Assembly (NCBI GenBank): GCA_945861845.1
Contig: CAMAWS010000185.1
Location: forward strand, 1 to 6,734
DNA: 6,734 bases
Reading direction: 5' to 3'
Origin: Candidatus Sulfopaludibacter sp. SbA3
GTDB taxonomy: Bacteria; Acidobacteriota; Terriglobia; 20CM-2-55-15
Part shown: positions 5,774-6,734 of the stretch, in pieces
Layout of the letters: the number at the start of each line of letters is the position of its first letter
Numbering within the stretch: the first letter of the stretch is position 1
Notes under the pieces: generated by a model
What the model saw: the letters and a program-made list of their open reading frames with translations, nothing else
Told to the model about the DNA's origin: nothing
Database searches by the model: none
Position numbers and translations under genes: made by a program

Positions 5774-6631
5774 TCAAAGGCGGCAAATTGCCTGTATCGG
5801 GCACCTCACACAGTTGACGGTATTGAGTTTCTTTGGGCAGTTCCCCGCTATTCCCAGGTGGCAGAGCGCGAAGTCATATCGGATGGGATCCTCGGAATTG
5901 ATCCTGCTCAGGCTGCGGGTTATATCGAGAGCCATTCGCCAGCCTGGTGTCCGCATGTCAGTCAACCCGATATAGTTTGAAATCCGCGCAATATGAGTAT
6001 CCAGTGGAATGACCAGCTGCCGCGGTGAGAGCCTGGTCCACACACCGCAATCAATGCCATCGTCGGGGCGAACCATCCATCGAAGAAACAGATTCATCCT
6101 CTTGCAGGCGCTTCCCTCCGATGGCCTGGGGAACAAAAACCGCACCCCCAGCCGCCGCTTCAATTCGCCGCGCGGATAGAATTCTTCGTGACCAAAACCC
6201 AGCATCCGCCTGGAAAATTGCTCGATGGCAGAGCCGACGTGAAGGTCATCCGGGCCCAGACCTTCCGCAAACGCATTCTCAATCGATCCGTAATTTTCAA
6301 ACGTGCGCCGAATAATCCAAAACAGGACTGCAAGGTCCCGACTTGTGTTGAACCGGTGATAAAAGCCGCGCAGCCGTTTCGCATCGCGGCGGACGTCGAA
6401 CGATGCAATTGCTTCTGATGGTCGAGGCCCCAGGTATGCGAGCGCCTGATCCACGGAACGCAGGACGATTTTCACATTCCCGTAGGCAAATACCGACGCA
6501 AGCAAGCCAGCGATTTCCCGGTCGCGAGGGTCATCGTACCGGTGGACGAATTGAACGGGGTCGTTTGAAAGGTGACGCTGTTTCGGAAAAGATTCAATGA
6601 AGCTGTCGAGATGATGCTTTAGAGAAGACAT
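5774..6631 (-). CDS. TIGR02757 / DUF2400 family protein, possible Fe-S HhH-GPD-like DNA glycosylase
   Basis: A 285-residue soluble protein. It carries what I recall as the conserved segments of TIGR02757/DUF2400: DPVQFVHRYDDPRDREIAGL (24-43), FYHRF (90-94), GSACKRMNLFLRWMVR (173-188), VIPLDTHIARI (207-217), RYDFALCHLGI (251-261) and a C-terminal Cys cluster. No reaction is firmly established for the family to my knowledge. The sequence shows C265-x8-C274-x2-C277-x5-C283, very like the [4Fe-4S] loop of endonuclease III/MutY (C-x6-C-x2-C-x5-C), and LDTHIARI resembles the catalytic-Asp segment VDTHIFRV of endonuclease III. D211 lies 54 residues before the first Cys, against 49 in endonuclease III. 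K177 is a candidate for the catalytic Lys, but a classic helix-hairpin-helix is not obvious. DNA repair activity is therefore inference. The ATG at 6631 gives the expected N-terminus but has no Shine-Dalgarno and directly follows a terminator-type hairpin. Confidence 0.9.
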   Translation of the reverse strand: MSSLKHHLDSFIESFPKQRHLSNDPVQFVHRYDDPRDREIAGLLASVFAYGNVKIVLRSVDQALAYLGPRPSEAIASFDVRRDAKRLRGFYHRFNTSRDLAVLFWIIRRTFENYGSIENAFAEGLGPDDLHVGSAIEQFSRRMLGFGHEEFYPRGELKRRLGVRFLFPRPSEGSACKRMNLFLRWMVRPDDGIDCGVWTRLSPRQLVIPLDTHIARISNYIGLTDMRTPGWRMALDITRSLSRINSEDPIRYDFALCHLGIAGNCPKKLNTVNCVRCPIQAICRL

Positions 6632-6681
6632 AAAAATAGCCGCAGGTCCGAACAGTTTACTACTGTGGATCTGCGGCTATT
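6632..6681 (-). terminator. Strong rho-independent-type hairpin with T-tract, abutting the DUF2400 start codon
   Basis: AATAGCCGCAG (6635-6645) and CTGCGGCTATT (6671-6681) form a perfect 11-base inverted repeat. The stem continues inward with a G-T wobble (6646/6670), three pairs (6647-6649 with 6667-6669), a two-base bulge (6650-6651) and ACAGT/ACTGT (6652-6656 with 6662-6666) around a five-base loop. On the minus strand the stem runs into five Ts and then the ATG at 6631. On the plus strand no good T-tract follows, so the minus orientation is favoured. It would end a minus-strand transcript entering from the right. Confidence 0.75.
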
Positions 6682-6684
6682 ACT

Positions 6685-6734
6685 TTACCGGTTATATTCC
6701 ATCGTTGGCTTGCCGCGCTCTACGTTGCTATTGG
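6685..6734 (-). CDS. Possible C-terminal end of a gene running off the right edge
   Basis: On the minus strand a frame open from the window edge encodes NSNVERGKPTMEYNR and ends with TAA at 6687-6685, three bases before the terminator-type hairpin. A stop followed at once by a minus-oriented terminator is what the end of a gene looks like. Fifteen codons are far too few to identify a family or to exclude chance. Confidence 0.35.
   Translation of the reverse strand, partial: NSNVERGKPTMEYNR

Noticed and set aside
6635..6681. Hairpin as a riboswitch, small RNA or mobile-element end
   Set aside because: It is a single long stem followed by Ts, with no extra conserved helices, target-site duplication or transposase nearby; a terminator explains it better.
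1..6734. CRISPR array, tRNA, insertion sequence, phage or defence system
   Set aside because: No regularly spaced repeats, cloverleaf-type sequences, transposase or integrase motifs, or known defence domains were seen on either strand.

Overview
The window looks like an ordinary chromosomal segment from a diderm (Gram-negative-type) bacterium of moderately high GC. It is gene-dense and reads as a housekeeping and signalling neighbourhood rather than a mobile or accessory island. An MlaF-type ATPase implies an outer membrane. The combination of a binding-protein/permease fusion transporter, a soluble PAS kinase with a fused receiver, and a DUF2400 (TIGR02757) protein would fit Acidobacteriota, or less likely a Desulfobacterota/Myxococcota-type lineage. 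This assignment rests on remembered family distribution only and is weak.

Layout from left to right: (1) the N-terminal 108 codons of an MlaF-like ABC ATPase on the minus strand, running off the left edge; (2) a divergent plus-strand amino-acid ABC transporter subunit that fuses a periplasmic binding protein to its permease, starting only 22 bases from the mlaF start; (3) a convergent minus-strand diguanylate cyclase (six membrane segments, GAF, GGDEF); (4) a short divergent promoter region followed by a plus-strand fumarylacetoacetate-hydrolase-family enzyme with a strong Shine-Dalgarno and a GTG start; (5) a minus-strand PAS-histidine kinase-receiver protein whose 3' end overlaps that of the hydrolase by 29 bases; (6) a minus-strand DUF2400 protein; (7) a strong terminator-type hairpin directly abutting the DUF2400 start codon, and beyond it what may be the last 15 codons of another minus-strand gene leaving the right edge.

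Gene relations: strands alternate, so most genes are probably single transcription units; only the DUF2400 gene and the kinase are co-directional neighbours (113 bases apart). Two proteins are signalling devices (c-di-GMP synthesis and a two-component hybrid), but nothing in the sequence ties them to the transporter or the hydrolase. No tRNA, rRNA, CRISPR array, insertion sequence or phage gene was seen, and there is no gene-free stretch over 300 bases.

No clear new multi-gene system is present. The most interesting points are the DUF2400 protein, whose Asp and four-Cys pattern resembles the [4Fe-4S] HhH-GPD DNA glycosylases (endonuclease III type); the terminator hairpin placed three bases before its start codon; and a transporter fusion that has no cognate ATPase beside it.
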